Positions 8,689-17,177 of a DNA stretch of 33,084 bases are shown here, piece after piece. The stretch spans positions 1-33,084 of the forward strand of contig DAIMNI010000018.1 of assembly GCA_036720245.1 (NCBI GenBank), in the 5' to 3' direction. The notes beneath the pieces are model-generated. The model ran no database searches. It saw nothing but the letters and a program-made list of their open reading frames with translations, and had not been told where the DNA came from. Both the position numbers and the translations under genes were made by a program. The stretch's first letter is position 1, and each line of letters opens with the position of its first letter. The DNA is from JAAZMA01 sp036720245. Its GTDB lineage: Bacteria > Bacillota > Clostridia > Tissierellales > Tepidimicrobiaceae.

Positions 8689-9573
8689 CTAATTCCTTAA
8701 TTTTGGATCTAGGGCATCTCTTAATCCATCCCCAAGTACATTAAGTGCAAAAATAGTAATAACTATTGCCAATCCTGGGAATAAAGTCATATAGGAATAA
8801 TCCCTAATATATCCTCTTCCACCAGATAACATGGAGCCCCATTCAGGAGTAGGAGGTTCAATTCCCAAACCAATAAAGCTAAGTCCTGCTGCAGTTAGTA
8901 TTGCCAATGCCACTCCTAGAGTTGCTTGTACTATTATAGGTGCCAAACAGTTTGGCAATATATGTTTAAATATTATTCTTAAATCCCCTGAACCTGTTGC
9001 CTTAGCTGCTTCTACAAATTCCTCGTTTTTAATAGAGATTACAGCTGCTCTTACTATTCTAGCATATTGGGGAATAGAAGATATGCCTACTGCAATCATA
9101 AGATTTGTCAAACCACTGCCAAGGGCAGCTACAATTGAAATAGCAAGTAACATTTGAGGTATAGATAATAATATATCCATAGCTCTCATAATAATATTAT
9201 CTGTTTTCCCAGAAAAATAACCCGCAACTGCACCTAAAAATCCACCAATTATTGCTGCAATACTTACAGCTATAAATCCTACTTGTAAAGATATTCTAGA
9301 GCCATAAATAATACGACTGAATATATCTCTACCAAATTCATCTGTACCAAATAAATGTTCCTTGTTTGGAGATTGTAAAATATTATTTAAATTTTGTTCA
9401 TCATATTCATAAGGGGCAATAACACCAGCAAATATTGCCATTAATATTAACAATATTAATATGGTCAATCCTACTAGAGCTAGTTTATCTTTTTTAAGTC
9501 TAAACCATACTTCCCCTAATTGACTCTTTTTCTTATTAGCCCTTTTATTTTCCACTTTTATATTCGCTTCCAT
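8689..9573 (-). CDS. oppC: Oligopeptide/dipeptide ABC transporter permease, OppC/DppC type
   Basis: The 294-residue membrane protein has an N-terminal cytoplasmic stretch, a first helix (about 32-52, ALVGLTILILLILMAIFAGV), an external loop with HLFGTDEFGRDIFSRI, which is diagnostic of OppC, and five more helices. The EAA coupling motif for the ATPases is EEFVEAAKATGSGDLRIIF. It ends with the family's GDGLRDALDPK. It forms the translocation channel with the OppB-type permease encoded immediately upstream (15-base gap). The start ATG follows AAGGAG at a nine-base spacing. Confidence 0.92.
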   Translation of the reverse strand: MEANIKVENKRANKKKSQLGEVWFRLKKDKLALVGLTILILLILMAIFAGVIAPYEYDEQNLNNILQSPNKEHLFGTDEFGRDIFSRIIYGSRISLQVGFIAVSIAAIIGGFLGAVAGYFSGKTDNIIMRAMDILLSIPQMLLAISIVAALGSGLTNLMIAVGISSIPQYARIVRAAVISIKNEEFVEAAKATGSGDLRIIFKHILPNCLAPIIVQATLGVALAILTAAGLSFIGLGIEPPTPEWGSMLSGGRGYIRDYSYMTLFPGLAIVITIFALNVLGDGLRDALDPKLRN

Positions 9574-9588
9574 AGGTCTAACTCCTTT

Positions 9589-10518
9589 TTATCTATATTG
9601 TGATTTAATTCTTGGATCTACAAATGCATAAAATAAGTCAACTAATAGATTTACCAAACTAAATGAAATAGCTATAAATAAAACGCTACCTTGTACCATT
9701 GGGAAATCTCTCATTTTAATAGACTCTACCATTAATCTACCAATCCCTGGAATTGAAAATATAGACTCAGTTAGAACAGCTCCACCAAGAAGTCCACCAA
9801 ATTGAAGTCCAATACTAGTGATAATCGGTATTAAAGCATTTCCAAGGGAATGTTTTAATACCACAACGCTTTCTTTTTGGCCTTTAGCCCTTGCTGTCCT
9901 AACATAATCCTGATCAATAACCTCTAACATACTAGAACGGGTCATACGGGTTATTACAGCTACTGATTGAGCACCTAGTGAAACTGCTGGCAATATCATT
10001 TGTTTAAAGCTATTAAAGCCAGAGGCAGGTAGCCACTGTAACTTTACTGAAAATAACAAAATTAATAAAAGGCCGAGCCAAAACACCGGCATAGAAATTC
10101 CAATTAAAGCAAATACCATAGAAATATTGTCAAAAATAGAGTATTGTTTTACAGCTGAGATTATTCCTATAGGTATACCTATTATAATTGCAAATAAGAT
10201 AGATAAACCAGCTAATTTTAGTGTAGCCGGAAAGGCACTAAGAATTTCCCCCATTACAGGTCTTTTGGTTATATAGGATATTCCCATATCCTGGTGAACA
10301 ACTAAATTTTTAATATAATTTCCATACTGAACAAGAAAGGGATCGTTTATTCCCATTTCTTCTTCTAATTGTTTTACTGCAGATTCTGAAGCCATTTCAC
10401 CTAAGATTAATTTAGCTGGATTCCCAGGAGTTATATACATTAGAGTAAATACTATAAATGTAACTCCCAGGATAACTGGTATTAGCATAAGAATCCTACG
10501 AAATATATATTTTATCAT
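9589..10518 (-). CDS. oppB: Oligopeptide/dipeptide ABC transporter permease, OppB/DppB type
   Basis: The 309-residue permease begins with the typical MIKYIFRRILMLIPVILGVTF helix and contains YITPGNPA. The EAA coupling loop reads DQDYVRTARAKGQKESVVVL, and the end is FYAFVDPRIK. Six membrane segments are visible. It forms a channel with the OppC-type partner. The start ATG at 10518 follows AGGAGAG. It is separated from oppA by 67 bases that hold a perfect 32-bp palindrome, an arrangement that usually lets the binding protein be made in excess over the membrane parts. Confidence 0.92.
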   Translation of the reverse strand: MIKYIFRRILMLIPVILGVTFIVFTLMYITPGNPAKLILGEMASESAVKQLEEEMGINDPFLVQYGNYIKNLVVHQDMGISYITKRPVMGEILSAFPATLKLAGLSILFAIIIGIPIGIISAVKQYSIFDNISMVFALIGISMPVFWLGLLLILLFSVKLQWLPASGFNSFKQMILPAVSLGAQSVAVITRMTRSSMLEVIDQDYVRTARAKGQKESVVVLKHSLGNALIPIITSIGLQFGGLLGGAVLTESIFSIPGIGRLMVESIKMRDFPMVQGSVLFIAISFSLVNLLVDLFYAFVDPRIKSQYR

Positions 10519-10551
10519 ATATTTTCTCTCCTATCTTCATACTAAAATATT

Positions 10552-10583
10552 TTATAAACAAGGGCCTAGGCCCTTGTTTATAA
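10552..10583 (-). terminator. Perfect palindrome between oppA and oppB (partial terminator or mRNA-end stabiliser)
   Basis: The 32 bp are a perfect palindrome centred at 10567/10568 with a GC-rich core AAGGGCCTAGGCCCTT. It begins just after the oppA stop. On the minus strand it is followed by AT-rich sequence without a clean T tract, so partial read-through is expected. Its role as attenuator or 3'-end protector is inferred from position. Confidence 0.65.
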
Positions 10584-10585
10584 TT

Positions 10586-12130
10586 TTAGTTGTTTTCAAA
10601 ATAGATTTTATAAAGAGGATGGTATCCAAATGGAGTAACTTCTAAGCCTTTAACATATTTGGCAGAACCTACCACAGCCTCTCCATTAAATAAGAATACC
10701 CATGGTGATAATTCTACTACTCTATTTTGTATTTTCTTATATACCTCTTCTCTCTTTGGTGAATCTCCTATCCTTCTACCTTCAAGAAGTAAATCATTAA
10801 CTTCATCGTCTTCAAAGAAGGAGAAATTAGCTCCAGCCCCTAAAGTTTCTTTACTTAGTGGGCCATAAAGTGCCATATCAGGGTCTGGTGTTTGTGATGT
10901 CCAACCAATTATAAACATTTCTTGTTCACCATTGCCTAATTTCTCTAAATATGCACCCCATTCAAGAATTTCAATAGTTACATCAATTCCAACTTCTTTT
11001 AATTGGCTCTTAATAATAGTTGCCATATCTACTCTTTCTTGCTTTTCATTTGTACTTAAAGTAACTTTAAAGCCATCAGCATAGCCAGCTTCTTTTAAAA
11101 GTTCTTTTGCTTTTTCTACATTATACTCATGAACTTCTATAGTATCGTCAAAATATTTTACATTTGGAGCCATAGGCCCTTTTGCTACTTGTCCTACGCC
11201 TCTCCATACTGTATTTACTATAGCATTAGTATCTAGTGCATAGCTAATAGCTTGACGAACTTTAACATCATTAAAAGGTTCTTTTTGGTTATTAAATCCT
11301 AAATATTGAACTGAATTGTCTATTTTTCTAGTTATTTGTAAATTTTCATTGTCTTCAATTCTAGATATATCATTAGTAGCTATTTCATAAGCTACATCTA
11401 CTCCACCGCTTTCTAATTCTATGGCCCTATTAGTTGGCTCTGGAATAACCCTTAATACCATTTTCTTAAACTTAGCTGGTTCATCAAAATAATCGTCAAA
11501 TCTTTCTAATTCTATCCTATCTCCCTTAGCCCAGTTTAAAAATTTAAATGGGCCTGTTCCTACTGGTTCCATGCCATATCTATCTCCTAATTCTGTAACA
11601 GCTTTTTCACTTAATACTGAACCGCCTATATGGGCTAAACCAGCTAAAAACCCAGTATTTGGATTATTTAGTTTAAAGGATATAGTATAATCATCAGGTG
11701 TTTCAAAACTATCAGTATTAATATCCCCAAAAATATGGGCAATTGCTGGAGAATTAGCAGCTCTTTCTAAACTAAATTTAACATCAGATGCCTTCATTTC
11801 ATCACCATTGTGAAACTTAACTCCTTTTTTAAGCTTAAACTCATAAGTTAAATCGTCTGGATGTTCATAAGATTCTGCAAGGGATGGAGTTACATTCCCC
11901 TCATCATCTATAGTAACAAGTGTATTATAAATTTGGAGCATAACATTAGAGGCTGCAACCTCGTTTACTGCATGTGGATCTAATGATTTTGCATCATATG
12001 CTGTAGCGACTACTAGCTCATCTTTTTCCTTTGCATTTTTGCCTTTGTCACTTCCACAGCCAGCTAGCATAGTTGTCATTAAAACAATAATCAATGCTAA
12101 TGCTAGTTTTGATGCTTTCCCCTTTTTCAT
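10586..12130 (-). CDS. oppA: Peptide-binding lipoprotein of the ABC importer (SBP family 5)
   Basis: The 514-residue protein begins with a lipoprotein signal (positive MKKGKASK, hydrophobic stretch, lipobox LAGC with Cys25). The mature part is the family-5 extracellular solute-binding fold: ATAYDAKSLDPHAVNE, LAESYEHPDDLTYEFKLKKG and a late WTSQTPDPDM are typical. After lipid attachment it would sit on the outer face of the membrane and hand peptides to the OppBC channel. It is the first gene of the operon with M42 peptidase as the last. The start ATG follows AAAGGAGG. Ligand choice (di-, oligo-peptide, or other) cannot be told from sequence. Confidence 0.9.
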   Translation of the reverse strand: MKKGKASKLALALIIVLMTTMLAGCGSDKGKNAKEKDELVVATAYDAKSLDPHAVNEVAASNVMLQIYNTLVTIDDEGNVTPSLAESYEHPDDLTYEFKLKKGVKFHNGDEMKASDVKFSLERAANSPAIAHIFGDINTDSFETPDDYTISFKLNNPNTGFLAGLAHIGGSVLSEKAVTELGDRYGMEPVGTGPFKFLNWAKGDRIELERFDDYFDEPAKFKKMVLRVIPEPTNRAIELESGGVDVAYEIATNDISRIEDNENLQITRKIDNSVQYLGFNNQKEPFNDVKVRQAISYALDTNAIVNTVWRGVGQVAKGPMAPNVKYFDDTIEVHEYNVEKAKELLKEAGYADGFKVTLSTNEKQERVDMATIIKSQLKEVGIDVTIEILEWGAYLEKLGNGEQEMFIIGWTSQTPDPDMALYGPLSKETLGAGANFSFFEDDEVNDLLLEGRRIGDSPKREEVYKKIQNRVVELSPWVFLFNGEAVVGSAKYVKGLEVTPFGYHPLYKIYFENN

Positions 12131-12215
12131 AAGTTTTCCTCCTTTAAATTGAATAATTATTGTAATTATTTGAAAGTTATTACGAAAATTGTATAATTAT
12201 GCCGTAATATGTATT

Positions 12216-12244
12216 ATGTTAGCATGCTTTATTAAAAAATTCAA
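12216..12244 (-). promoter_or_regulatory. Candidate promoter for the opp operon
   Basis: On the minus strand TTGAAT (-35) and TAACAT (-10) are 17 bases apart, 86-114 bases ahead of the oppA start, in the only sizeable upstream gap. Each box matches consensus in four of six positions; the AT-rich background makes this weak evidence. Confidence 0.3.
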
Positions 12245-12301
12245 TATACTATTTTTTCCTAATAATAGATGTTATTACATATTAGTCAATCACTTCATTA
12301 T

Positions 12302-12344
12302 AAAAAGCCTTCATTTTGGAATCGATACCAAAATGAAGGCTTTT
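12302..12344 (-). terminator. Rho-independent terminator after the phosphoglucomutase gene
   Basis: Arms AAAAGCCTTCATTTTGG and CCAAAATGAAGGCTTTTT pair almost perfectly around a 9-base loop, just beyond the mutase stop at 12354. The run of T on the minus strand fits a terminator; the symmetry could allow some function in the other direction. Confidence 0.85.
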
Positions 12345-12353
12345 ATAGTTTTA

Positions 12354-14045
12354 TTATTTAATTGTTTTTATTCTATCCATGGTAAATTTTTCAATGGCCT
12401 TAATTTTATTTTCTGAATCTAAAGCATTTTCACCTTTAGAATAAATATATATTTTAATCTTGGGTTCAGTCCCAGAAGGCCTAATTGCATACCAAGAACC
12501 ATCATCAAAATAATACTTTAATACATTGGATTTTGGTTCTCCCGTATCATCATGTAAATAATCTATGATTTTTATAAGTTTCATATTATCTATCTTTTCT
12601 ATAGCTTCTCGCCTAAAGGAATCCATTATCCTTCCAATTCTTTCACTGCCTTCTATACCTTCTAATACTAATGAAATTAGTTTTTCTGAATAATATCCGT
12701 GTTCTTCATAAATTTCCTTTAATTTATCCAATAGGCTTTTTCCTTCTTTTTTATAATAGGCTGCCATCTCAGCTATTATCATTGAAGAAATTACCCCATC
12801 TTTATCCCTAACTATAGTGCTATATACATAGCCTATACTCTCTTCGTAGCCATAAATAAAAGTATATTCTCCTGTTTTGTCAAATTCATTGGCTTTGCCA
12901 CATATATTTTTAAAACCTGTTAAGGTCTCTATAGTAGCTACATTATATTTATCTGCTATGGCCTTAGACAAATCGCCTGTAACAATACTTTTTACTATGG
13001 CCCCATTTTTAGGTAGAGTATCTTCTTTATGTCTGGAAGATAATATATATTCTACCATTAAAGCGCCTGTTTGATTTCCATTTAGCGGGATGAAATCTCC
13101 ATTATTATCCTTTACCATACAGGCAACTCTATCACAATCAGGGTCTGTAGCTATTAATATATCTGCATTCTTTTCTTTCCCTAATGCTATAGCATAATCA
13201 AATGCCTTTATATCCTCTGGATTTGGATAACCTACAGTAGTAAAATCCGAATCTGGTAATTCTTGTTCTGGTACTACAAATACATTATTAAATCCTCTCT
13301 CTTTAAGTACTCTTCTAACTAAAACATTTCCCGTACCATTTAATGGTGTATATACTATTTTTATATCCTTATCTATATTTTCGTTTAGGGCTAGTTCTTT
13401 TACTTTTTCTACATATTCATCATCAATTTCTTTATCTAAGTAATTGATTAAATCTTTTTCTTTTGCTTCTTCTAAATCCATTAATTTTATATTGGAAAAA
13501 CCTTCTACCTTATTTATGTTTTCAATTATTTCCTCTGCAATATCATCTAATATTTGAGAACCTTCCTCCCAATAAACTTTATAGCCATTATAATCCTTTG
13601 GATTATGACTGGCTGTAATTACTATTCCAGAAATAGTATTTAATTTTCTAATGGTATAGGATAATAGTGGGGTAGGTCGTATATCTTTAAATAGATATAC
13701 CTTTATTTCATGAGCTGCCAATACTCTAGCTGCAGTTTCTGAAAATTCCTTTGAAAAATGTCTTACATCATAGGCTATGGCCACACCTCTATCCATGGCC
13801 TCCTGCCCCCTATGTACTATAGTCCTTGCCAAGCCTTCTGTAGCAAGGGAGACAGTGTATTTATTCATTCTATTGGTACCTGCTCCAATTTTTCCTCTTA
13901 AACCTGCAGTCCCAAAACTTAAATCTGTATGGAATCTATCTAGAATTTCTACTTCATTTCCCTTAATGGATTCCAATTCTTTTCTAGTTTCCTTATCAAA
14001 GTATTCATTATTTAACCAAAAATTGTACTTTTCAATATGGTTCAT
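12354..14045 (-). CDS. Phospho-sugar mutase (phosphoglucomutase/phosphomannomutase, PgcA-like)
   Basis: The 563-residue enzyme is a complete alpha-D-phosphohexomutase. It has FGTAGLRG (44-51), the catalytic phosphoserine loop TASHNP (144-149, Ser146), the metal loop DPDCDR (301-306), the sugar-specificity loop GYEESIG (399-405) and the phosphate-binding loop RPSGTEP (522-528). It interconverts glucose-1-phosphate and glucose-6-phosphate (or the mannose forms) in the cytoplasm, feeding sugar-nucleotide synthesis. That would supply precursors for the glucan synthase and nucleotidyltransferase at the start of the window. It contrasts with the neighbouring fused protein whose mutase loops are all lost. 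The start ATG follows a perfect AGGAGGT. It lies downstream of the HD-domain gene, with a hairpin repeat between. Confidence 0.92.
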   Translation of the reverse strand: MNHIEKYNFWLNNEYFDKETRKELESIKGNEVEILDRFHTDLSFGTAGLRGKIGAGTNRMNKYTVSLATEGLARTIVHRGQEAMDRGVAIAYDVRHFSKEFSETAARVLAAHEIKVYLFKDIRPTPLLSYTIRKLNTISGIVITASHNPKDYNGYKVYWEEGSQILDDIAEEIIENINKVEGFSNIKLMDLEEAKEKDLINYLDKEIDDEYVEKVKELALNENIDKDIKIVYTPLNGTGNVLVRRVLKERGFNNVFVVPEQELPDSDFTTVGYPNPEDIKAFDYAIALGKEKNADILIATDPDCDRVACMVKDNNGDFIPLNGNQTGALMVEYILSSRHKEDTLPKNGAIVKSIVTGDLSKAIADKYNVATIETLTGFKNICGKANEFDKTGEYTFIYGYEESIGYVYSTIVRDKDGVISSMIIAEMAAYYKKEGKSLLDKLKEIYEEHGYYSEKLISLVLEGIEGSERIGRIMDSFRREAIEKIDNMKLIKIIDYLHDDTGEPKSNVLKYYFDDGSWYAIRPSGTEPKIKIYIYSKGENALDSENKIKAIEKFTMDRIKTIK

Positions 14046-14100
14046 TTTTTACCTCCTAAAGCATATTCTATTTGCAATTGATACAAGTATTATATCATGG

Positions 14101-14160
14101 ATGGCAAGGGGACGTTTTGATTGCCATATTTTTGGTGGCAAACGAAACATCCGAAAGCAC
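14101..14160 (+). repeat. Hairpin repeat, copy 1, followed by a degenerate inverted unit
   Basis: The first 27 bases (14101-14127) form a hairpin with arms ATGGCAA and TTGCCAT (7 bp) and the 13-base loop GGGGACGTTTTGA. The same loop recurs at 14805-14817 and, inverted, at 17627-17639. Seven bases on, 14134-14160 begins GGTGGCAA and continues like the inverted form with several changes, making a head-to-head pair. Confidence 0.8.
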
Positions 14161-14173
14161 TTTTTTAGCAATC

Positions 14174-14722
14174 TCAGATGGTTTGCATAGCCCTAATAGT
14201 TTCCTCTATTATCTCATTTAAATCCATATTTAACATTTCTGCACCCTCGCTAATGATTTCCCTATTGACACCCGCTGCAAAAGATTTGTCTTTCCATTTT
14301 TTCTTTACAGATTTTAATTTCATATCTGATATGCCTGTAGGGCGCATTAGGGCAGTGGCATTTATTAGTCCTGTTAGCTCATCTATAGTGTATAGTACTT
14401 TTTCCATGGTTTCCACAGGTTCTACATCAGTACAAATTTTCCATCCATGACTAACTATAGCTCTAATATAATCCTCTGGCCAATTTTCTTCCCTTAATAT
14501 TTTCTCTGTCATTTTACAATGCTCATCTGGATACATTTCATAATCTAAATCATGTACTAATCCTATTATACCCCATTTTTCTATATCCTCTTCCCCTAAT
14601 TTTTCTGCAAAATGAAGCATCACGGCCTCTACTGCCAGTGCATGATGTATAAGACTTTCACTTTTATTATACCTTAATAATAATTCATAGGCTTCTTCTC
14701 TATTAGGTATTTTTTTCTCCAT
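14174..14722 (-). CDS. HD-domain phosphohydrolase of unknown substrate
   Basis: The 182-residue soluble protein has an HD-domain layout: an early histidine (IHHALAV, H26/H27), the defining LVHDLD pair (H57, D58), further histidines at H68 and H92, and a late aspartate in YTIDELTG (D114). These are the usual metal ligands. The family includes nucleotide and phosphate-ester hydrolases; nothing here fixes the substrate. The length matches a common Firmicute group of small HDIG-type proteins. The start ATG follows AAGGAGTG, and a good -10 box lies upstream. It probably shares a transcript with the phosphoglucomutase gene, but a 128-base gap with repeats intervenes, so coupling is loose. Confidence 0.8.
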   Translation of the reverse strand: MEKKIPNREEAYELLLRYNKSESLIHHALAVEAVMLHFAEKLGEEDIEKWGIIGLVHDLDYEMYPDEHCKMTEKILREENWPEDYIRAIVSHGWKICTDVEPVETMEKVLYTIDELTGLINATALMRPTGISDMKLKSVKKKWKDKSFAAGVNREIISEGAEMLNMDLNEIIEETIRAMQTI

Positions 14723-14766
14723 AATAACACTCCTTGTCTTTAACAGTATTTAGAATATTTTCTATT

Positions 14767-14772
14767 ATTATA
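14767..14772 (-). promoter_or_regulatory. -10 box for the HD-domain gene
   Basis: TATAAT on the minus strand, 45 bases ahead of the ATG. The -35 region is weak (CTAACA or TAACAA at 17-18 bases). Confidence 0.45.
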
Positions 14773-14796
14773 TCATAATTTGGATTATATTGTTAG

Positions 14797-14825
14797 GATG
14801 GCAAGGGGACGTTTTGATTGCCATC
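14797..14825 (+). repeat. Hairpin repeat, copy 2
   Basis: The 8-bp arms GATGGCAA and TTGCCATC enclose the 13-base loop GGGGACGTTTTGA, identical to copy 1 and to the inverted copy 3. It sits between two divergent promoters. Confidence 0.85.
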
Positions 14826-14836
14826 TAAAAAATTAG

Positions 14837-14866
14837 TTTCCCTTTTAAACCTTCAAATGCTATAAT
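14837..14866 (+). promoter_or_regulatory. Promoter of the ABC exporter operon
   Basis: A perfect TATAAT at 14861-14866 lies 30 bases before the ATG; TTTCCC at 14837-14842 is a poor -35 at 18 bases. The -10 box is the main support. Confidence 0.5.
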
Positions 14867-14896
14867 GAAATTATTAAAAAAGCAGAGGAGGCATAT

Positions 14897-15595
14897 ATGT
14901 TAAAAGTAGAAAATTTAAGCAAAAAATATCATAAAGTAGAGGCAGTTAAAAATGTAAATTTCACAGTAGAAAATGGTAATATTACAATATTGTTAGGCCC
15001 TAATGGTGCAGGAAAAAGTACTGTAATAAAATCTATAGTTGGTTTATTAAAATACACTGGTTCTATTGAGATTAATAATTTTTCTAATAAATCCTTGGAG
15101 GCTAAAAGGTACTTTTCCTATGTACCAGAGACTCCTTCTTTATATGAATTATTAACTGTTGACGAGCATATAAATTTTATAGCCAAAGCCTATAATATTG
15201 AAGACTACAAAGAAAAGGCAGAAATACTTTTAGAAAGATTTGATATGACAAACAAAAAAGATAAATTAGGGAAAGAGCTTTCCAAGGGTATGCAGCAAAA
15301 GGTGAGTATTATATGTAGTCTTATAACAGAACCTGAATTAATTTTATTTGATGAACCAATGATAGGGCTAGATCCCAAGGCTATTAAAGAATTGAAATCT
15401 ATATTTTTAGAATTAAGGGATGCAGGAAAATCCATAATCATAAGTACCCATATTATAGATTCTATCACTGATATATGGGATAATGCTCTTATAATGAAAG
15501 ATGGAGAAATAATTTTTGAGGGGAATAAAGAAGAATTAGATGAAAAAAATGAAAGTTTAGAGGATATTTTCTTTAAAACTACGGAGGTTATGTAA
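14897..15595 (+). CDS. ABC transporter ATP-binding protein (exporter type)
   Basis: The 232-residue ATPase has Walker A GPNGAGKST (34-42), a Q-loop region near 77, signature LSKGMQQKV (128-136), Walker B LILFDEP (D152, E153), and switch histidine in ISTHI. LSKGMQQ is typical of ATPases serving ABC-2-type permeases that export drugs, peptides, lipids or polysaccharide. The gene begins after GCAGAGGAGG, and its stop overlaps the permease start as TAATG, so the two are translationally coupled. Substrate is unknown. Confidence 0.9.
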   Translation: MLKVENLSKKYHKVEAVKNVNFTVENGNITILLGPNGAGKSTVIKSIVGLLKYTGSIEINNFSNKSLEAKRYFSYVPETPSLYELLTVDEHINFIAKAYNIEDYKEKAEILLERFDMTNKKDKLGKELSKGMQQKVSIICSLITEPELILFDEPMIGLDPKAIKELKSIFLELRDAGKSIIISTHIIDSITDIWDNALIMKDGEIIFEGNKEELDEKNESLEDIFFKTTEVM

Positions 15596-17145
15596 TGGGT
15601 GCTATTAATTATTTATTAAAACGAACTACAATTAACTCCATTAAAGAATTAAGAAAGCATCCATTGAAATTAATTTCATATCTGGCATTTTTAGGGATTA
15701 TAATATTTGCAATATTTAATGGGGGAAAAGGAAGTAATGCTTCCCTTAATAATAATATTGAAATCTTTAATGCTATCTTTTTAGCTGCTATACTATTTTT
15801 AATTGGAACTGCCATAAAAGGGGGAATTGAAAATGGAAACTCTTTATTTAGAATGGCGGATGTAAATTTCCTGTTTCCCGCTCCTATTAAGGCACAAAAA
15901 GTTTTAATTTATGGATTTATAAAGCAAATATTTGCAAGTTTCATATTTGCCTTTTTCATAATTATTCAAATTCCAAATATTTACATGTATTTTCCAGTTC
16001 TTAATTATGGTGGTCTTTTAATTGTTGGGAATATCCTTATATTAAATATTTTCTGTGGAGTTTTAAGTATATTTATATATGCCATTGGAAGTTTAAAGGA
16101 TAGAAATAAAAAAATAATTAAAAATATACTATATGGCCTAGCTATATTGCTTGGCATTGGCGCCATATACTATATAATTAAGTCTCAAAACATGGTATTA
16201 GGTATATCTAAATATTTTAATTTGCCATTATTTAAATACATTCCCATTATAGGTTGGCTTTTAAATATATTTAATAGTGCTATATATGGTGTAAATTCCA
16301 TGACTTTAGTTTATGCTTTATTAACTATTTTTCTATCTGGATTATTAATATTTATAATGTATAGTTTGAATTTAGACTATTATGAAGATGCATTGGAAAG
16401 TACTACAAATAAGGAAGAAACCTTAGTCCAAGCTAAAGAAGGTAAAGTAAAGCGTAAAGGAAAAGTTAGAAAAGTTAAAGGTGAAATTAAATATACTGGT
16501 GCTGCTGCCATTTTATCTAGACAAATATTAGAGGCTAGAAAAAATGGGTTTCTATTTATAGATACAGGCATTTTAATAATGGATGCAGTATCATTTGGGT
16601 TTGCCTATTTCACCGGAAAAGGAGATATGGTTCAATTATTATATATGCTAACCTATATGAACCTCATATTTTTATCTTCAACTGGCTGGAATTTGGAGCT
16701 TAAAAATCATTATATATTTTTAATCCCAGCATCCTCTAGCAAGAAGGTTTTCTATTCTTCAGTTTTTGAAATTTTAAAGGCCTTTGTAAATGGATTAATG
16801 GTATTTATTATATCCTCTATAATATTTAAAGAAAGTATTATGCTTGGGATAATCATGTCCTTTGCCTATACTAGTTTCTCAGCTCTAATATTGTATTCTG
16901 ATTTAATAATTAGAAGAATACTAAGTGGCGAAGGAAATATCTTAGTTGCAAGGTTTTTAAGGCTTATAATTACAATATTATTTTTATTGCCTGGAATAAT
17001 ATTGTCTTTTGTCTTTGGAAATAAGATTAATCTTTATATCGGTAATTATGGGGAATATTTTATTTTGATTTTATATAATATTTTGGTTTGTGCATTGTTT
17101 ACGTTTTTATCTAAGGGGATATTTGAGAAGATCGAAATGGAATAA
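15595..17145 (+). CDS. ABC-2-type permease of a putative ABC exporter
   Basis: The 516-residue integral membrane protein shows about a dozen hydrophobic stretches (for example near residues 24-42, 58-75, 105-125, 140-165, 172-195, 210-255 and several after 320). A basic cytoplasmic loop near 275-300 (GKVKRKGKVRKVKG) lies in the middle. It overlaps the ATPase gene by one base, which makes the pair a two-component exporter. It resembles the large clostridial 'putative ABC exporter' permeases; no domain gives away the cargo. A terminator overlaps its stop codon. The genes on both sides point the other way, so this is a self-contained unit. Confidence 0.78.
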   Translation: MGAINYLLKRTTINSIKELRKHPLKLISYLAFLGIIIFAIFNGGKGSNASLNNNIEIFNAIFLAAILFLIGTAIKGGIENGNSLFRMADVNFLFPAPIKAQKVLIYGFIKQIFASFIFAFFIIIQIPNIYMYFPVLNYGGLLIVGNILILNIFCGVLSIFIYAIGSLKDRNKKIIKNILYGLAILLGIGAIYYIIKSQNMVLGISKYFNLPLFKYIPIIGWLLNIFNSAIYGVNSMTLVYALLTIFLSGLLIFIMYSLNLDYYEDALESTTNKEETLVQAKEGKVKRKGKVRKVKGEIKYTGAAAILSRQILEARKNGFLFIDTGILIMDAVSFGFAYFTGKGDMVQLLYMLTYMNLIFLSSTGWNLELKNHYIFLIPASSSKKVFYSSVFEILKAFVNGLMVFIISSIIFKESIMLGIIMSFAYTSFSALILYSDLIIRRILSGEGNILVARFLRLIITILFLLPGIILSFVFGNKINLYIGNYGEYFILILYNILVCALFTFLSKGIFEKIEME

Positions 17146-17177
17146 ACCAGGATTATTAAACCCTGGTTTATTTTTTC
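17141..17177 (+). terminator. Terminator shared by convergent genes
   Basis: Arms AATAAACCAGG and CCTGGTTTATT (11 bp) are followed by a run of T on the plus strand. The hairpin contains the stop codons of both the exporter permease (plus) and the ArsC/Spx-like gene (minus), so it probably serves both. Confidence 0.85.

Noticed and set aside
12176..12190. CodY-like box upstream of oppA (AATTTTCGTAATAAC)
   Set aside because: Five mismatches from the consensus in very AT-rich DNA; similar matches occur by chance. Not called without genome-wide support.
14101..14127. Ordinary terminator for the HD-domain gene
   Set aside because: No T tract follows on the minus strand and the same hairpin recurs elsewhere in non-terminator settings.
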